Assembly (NCBI GenBank): GCA_002314775.1
Contig: DCHE01000043.1
Location: forward strand, 3,544 to 10,105
Source of the DNA: Lachnospiraceae bacterium UBA1760
Lineage (GTDB): Bacteria; Bacillota; Clostridia; Lachnospirales; Lachnospiraceae
Direction of reading: 5' to 3'
DNA: 6,562 bases
Shown here: in pieces, positions 5,191 through 6,562 of the stretch
Numbering within the stretch: the stretch's first letter is position 1
How the letters are laid out: every line of letters begins with the position of its first letter
Translations under genes and position numbers: made by a program
Notes under the pieces: generated by a model
Seen by the model: only the letters and a program-made list of their open reading frames with translations
Told to the model about the DNA's origin: nothing
Database searches by the model: none

Positions 5191-5207
5191 TTTAAGTATC
5201 AAATCAA
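5177..5207 (+). promoter_or_regulatory. tnpC promoter and flanking dyad (second element)
   Basis: TGGTATAAT (5183-5191) is an extended -10 with a perfect TATAAT that overlaps the tnpB stop codon. No convincing -35 is seen. It ends 28 bases before the tnpC ATG. An 8-bp perfect inverted repeat, TTGATTTG (5177-5184) and CAAATCAA (5200-5207), brackets the -10 and reaches into the AAGGAG ribosome binding site (5206-5211). Because transcription should begin near 5198, the left arm is outside the mRNA, so an operator is more likely than a hairpin. The function is inferred. Confidence 0.55.
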
Positions 5208-5219
5208 GGAGAAAATATC

Positions 5220-6562
5220 ATGGCAAAAGGTGCTAGAGACATTCAGTTGCAGGAACTGAAAGACACTATTTCACAACTTAATACTACTGTTTCAGCACAG
5301 ACTACTGTCATTGTTCAATTGCAAAAGTCTATTGACGATGCCAATGCCCGCGAAGCAGAATCTCAGGCCTTAATGAGAGAAAAGGACCAAAAGATTGCAA
5401 ATCTCCTTGAACAGATCGATTATCTTACCAAGAAACTCTTTGGTACGTCCAGTGAGCGTAGGACTGATGATATCGATGGTCAGTTATCCCTCTTTGATGA
5501 AGCTGAAACTCTTCAAAACGAGGAGCCTGATGATCCTGATATTGAAACAGTTGTTAAGGAATACACTCGCAAATCAAAAACAACTCTTGAAGAGAAACTC
5601 AAGGGAATCCCTGTTGAAGAAGTCATTGTTGATGTTCCTGACGAAGATAAAATCTGCCCTCAGTGTGGTACTGAACTTGAACTTATAGGCAAGGAACTGA
5701 TTCGAAGGGAAATCGAATATATCCCAGCCAAAGTAAAGGTCAAGGAATACATAAGTTACCATTATGGCTGTCCAGAATGTAAGAATACTGATGAGCCATA
5801 TATCATAAAAGCTACAACTGAAAAGAAACCATTGATGAAGCATTCTCTTGCATCTGAGTCAGCCGTTGCATGGACTATATATCAAAAGTATGCCAATGCA
5901 ATGCCTCTTTACAGGCAGGAGAAAGATTGGAAGCAGTACGGAATAGACCTAAGCCGTACCACCTTGGCAAACTGGATCATCTATTGTTCAAAAAACTATT
6001 TTGATCCACTTTATCAGTTCTTTCACCGAAAGCTATTAGAAAGAAACTTTCTAATGGCTGATGAGACTCCGGTTCAGGTATTAAAGGAACCAGGTCGAAG
6101 GGCTGAGTCAAAGTCCTACATGTGGGTGTATCGTACAGGCGAGGATGGCTTACCACCTGTAATCCTATACGGTTACTCCGAAACCAGGGCAGGAGAAAAT
6201 GCCAACTACTTCCTAAAAGGATTTGAGGGTTATCTTGAATGCGATGGTTACCAGGGTTACAACAAGGTAAAAGGCATTACAAGATGTTGCTGCTGGGCCC
6301 ATGTAAGAAGGTATCTTATTGATGCTGTTCCAAAGGGCAAACAGTATGACTATTCAAATCCAGCAGTACAGGGAGTCCAATATTGCAATAAGCTCTTTGA
6401 GATAGAGGATTCTATTAACAAGAAACATGTCTCATATGAAGAGCGTTATAAGCTTCGTCTGCAAAAAGAGAAACCTGTTTTGGAGGCTTTCTTTGCATGG
6501 CTTGATTCGCTAAATCCTGTCAAAAACTCTAGACTGGATAAAGCTGTAACATATATCAGCAA
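5220..6562 (+). CDS. tnpC: IS66 family transposase TnpC with zinc finger (second element), 3' truncated by window
   Basis: The first 447 codons of an IS66 transposase are visible, open to the window edge. The order is a coiled-coil/leucine-zipper region (about 8-72), KLFGTSSER (72-80), an acidic linker, and a CxxC (C146, C149) and CxxC (C184, C187) zinc finger. The DDE domain shows D281 (MADETP) and D342 (CDGYQGYN). The catalytic Glu, expected in a DNNxxERAIR motif, would lie beyond the window. CCCWAHVRR (356-364) is the usual conserved block after the second Asp. The start at the ATG at 5220 is set by AAGGAG eight bases upstream, 29 bases after tnpB. No internal stop or frameshift is seen. 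The protein differs strongly from the first TnpC outside the catalytic motifs, so the two elements are not copies of one another. Confidence 0.93.
   Translation, partial: MAKGARDIQLQELKDTISQLNTTVSAQTTVIVQLQKSIDDANAREAESQALMREKDQKIANLLEQIDYLTKKLFGTSSERRTDDIDGQLSLFDEAETLQNEEPDDPDIETVVKEYTRKSKTTLEEKLKGIPVEEVIVDVPDEDKICPQCGTELELIGKELIRREIEYIPAKVKVKEYISYHYGCPECKNTDEPYIIKATTEKKPLMKHSLASESAVAWTIYQKYANAMPLYRQEKDWKQYGIDLSRTTLANWIIYCSKNYFDPLYQFFHRKLLERNFLMADETPVQVLKEPGRRAESKSYMWVYRTGEDGLPPVILYGYSETRAGENANYFLKGFEGYLECDGYQGYNKVKGITRCCCWAHVRRYLIDAVPKGKQYDYSNPAVQGVQYCNKLFEIEDSINKKHVSYEERYKLRLQKEKPVLEAFFAWLDSLNPVKNSRLDKAVTYIS

Larger units (their letters stand above)
4598..6562 (+). mobile_element. Second IS66-family element, 5' end missing, 3' end beyond the window
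   Basis: A different IS66 element on the plus strand has a tnpA remnant, intact tnpB and tnpC still open at the window edge. Its left terminal repeat, tnpA promoter and the N-terminal majority of tnpA are absent. They are not found on the far side of element 1 either, where only 24 bases separate the terminator from the left repeat. The simplest reading is that element 1 inserted into this element's tnpA and an adjacent deletion removed the 5' part. Without its left end it should not be able to move by itself. Confidence 0.85.

Noticed and set aside
5395..5843. Short frames on both strands within the second tnpC
   Set aside because: The full-length tnpC frame through this region has the zipper, zinc-finger and DDE motifs; the others show none.

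Overview
The window suggests a low-GC Gram-positive anaerobe of the Clostridia, most likely a Lachnospiraceae relative. This is inferred from AT-rich codon use, strong AAGGAG-type ribosome binding sites, a hybrid-kinase/HPt signalling gene and IS66 elements of the clostridial kind. Nothing in the window fixes the genus. It holds a chromosomal signalling locus on the left, followed by two different IS66-family insertion sequences lying head to head.

Positions 1-1715 hold the end of a signalling operon on the plus strand. It contains the C-terminal part of a hybrid histidine kinase or response regulator (receiver, HPt, helical tail; the 5' part is outside the window). Sixteen bases later comes a complete two-receiver response regulator with no DNA-binding output. 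Its first receiver is degenerate and its second has the full catalytic set. A perfect 17-bp stem with a seven-T tract ends the operon.

Positions 1740-4597 hold a structurally complete IS66 element (about 2.86 kb) on the minus strand. It has 23-bp terminal inverted repeats that begin GTAAATG (20/23 match), tnpA, tnpB overlapping it by 11 bp, and an intact 550-codon tnpC with all three catalytic acidic residues. An unusual 283-bp non-coding segment separates tnpB from tnpC. It carries a long inverted repeat, four copies of a GTGGATAAC-type word (one of them a perfect TTATCCACA DnaA box in reverse), and an extended -10 promoter for tnpC.

Positions 4598-6562 hold a second, clearly different IS66 element on the plus strand. 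Its 5' end and most of tnpA are missing: the remnant begins exactly where the terminal repeat of the first element ends. Its tnpB is intact (151 aa), and its tnpC is open to the window edge (447 codons seen). This TnpC keeps the CxxC...CxxC zinc finger that the first TnpC lacks.

The most interesting observations are regulatory. In both elements an extended -10 (TGnTATAAT) sits 27-28 bp before the tnpC start, inside a dyad that spans from the -10 region to the SD or start codon. This suggests that tnpC is transcribed separately from tnpAB and may be controlled by an operator. The DnaA-box-like cluster inside the first element is the feature most worth following up.
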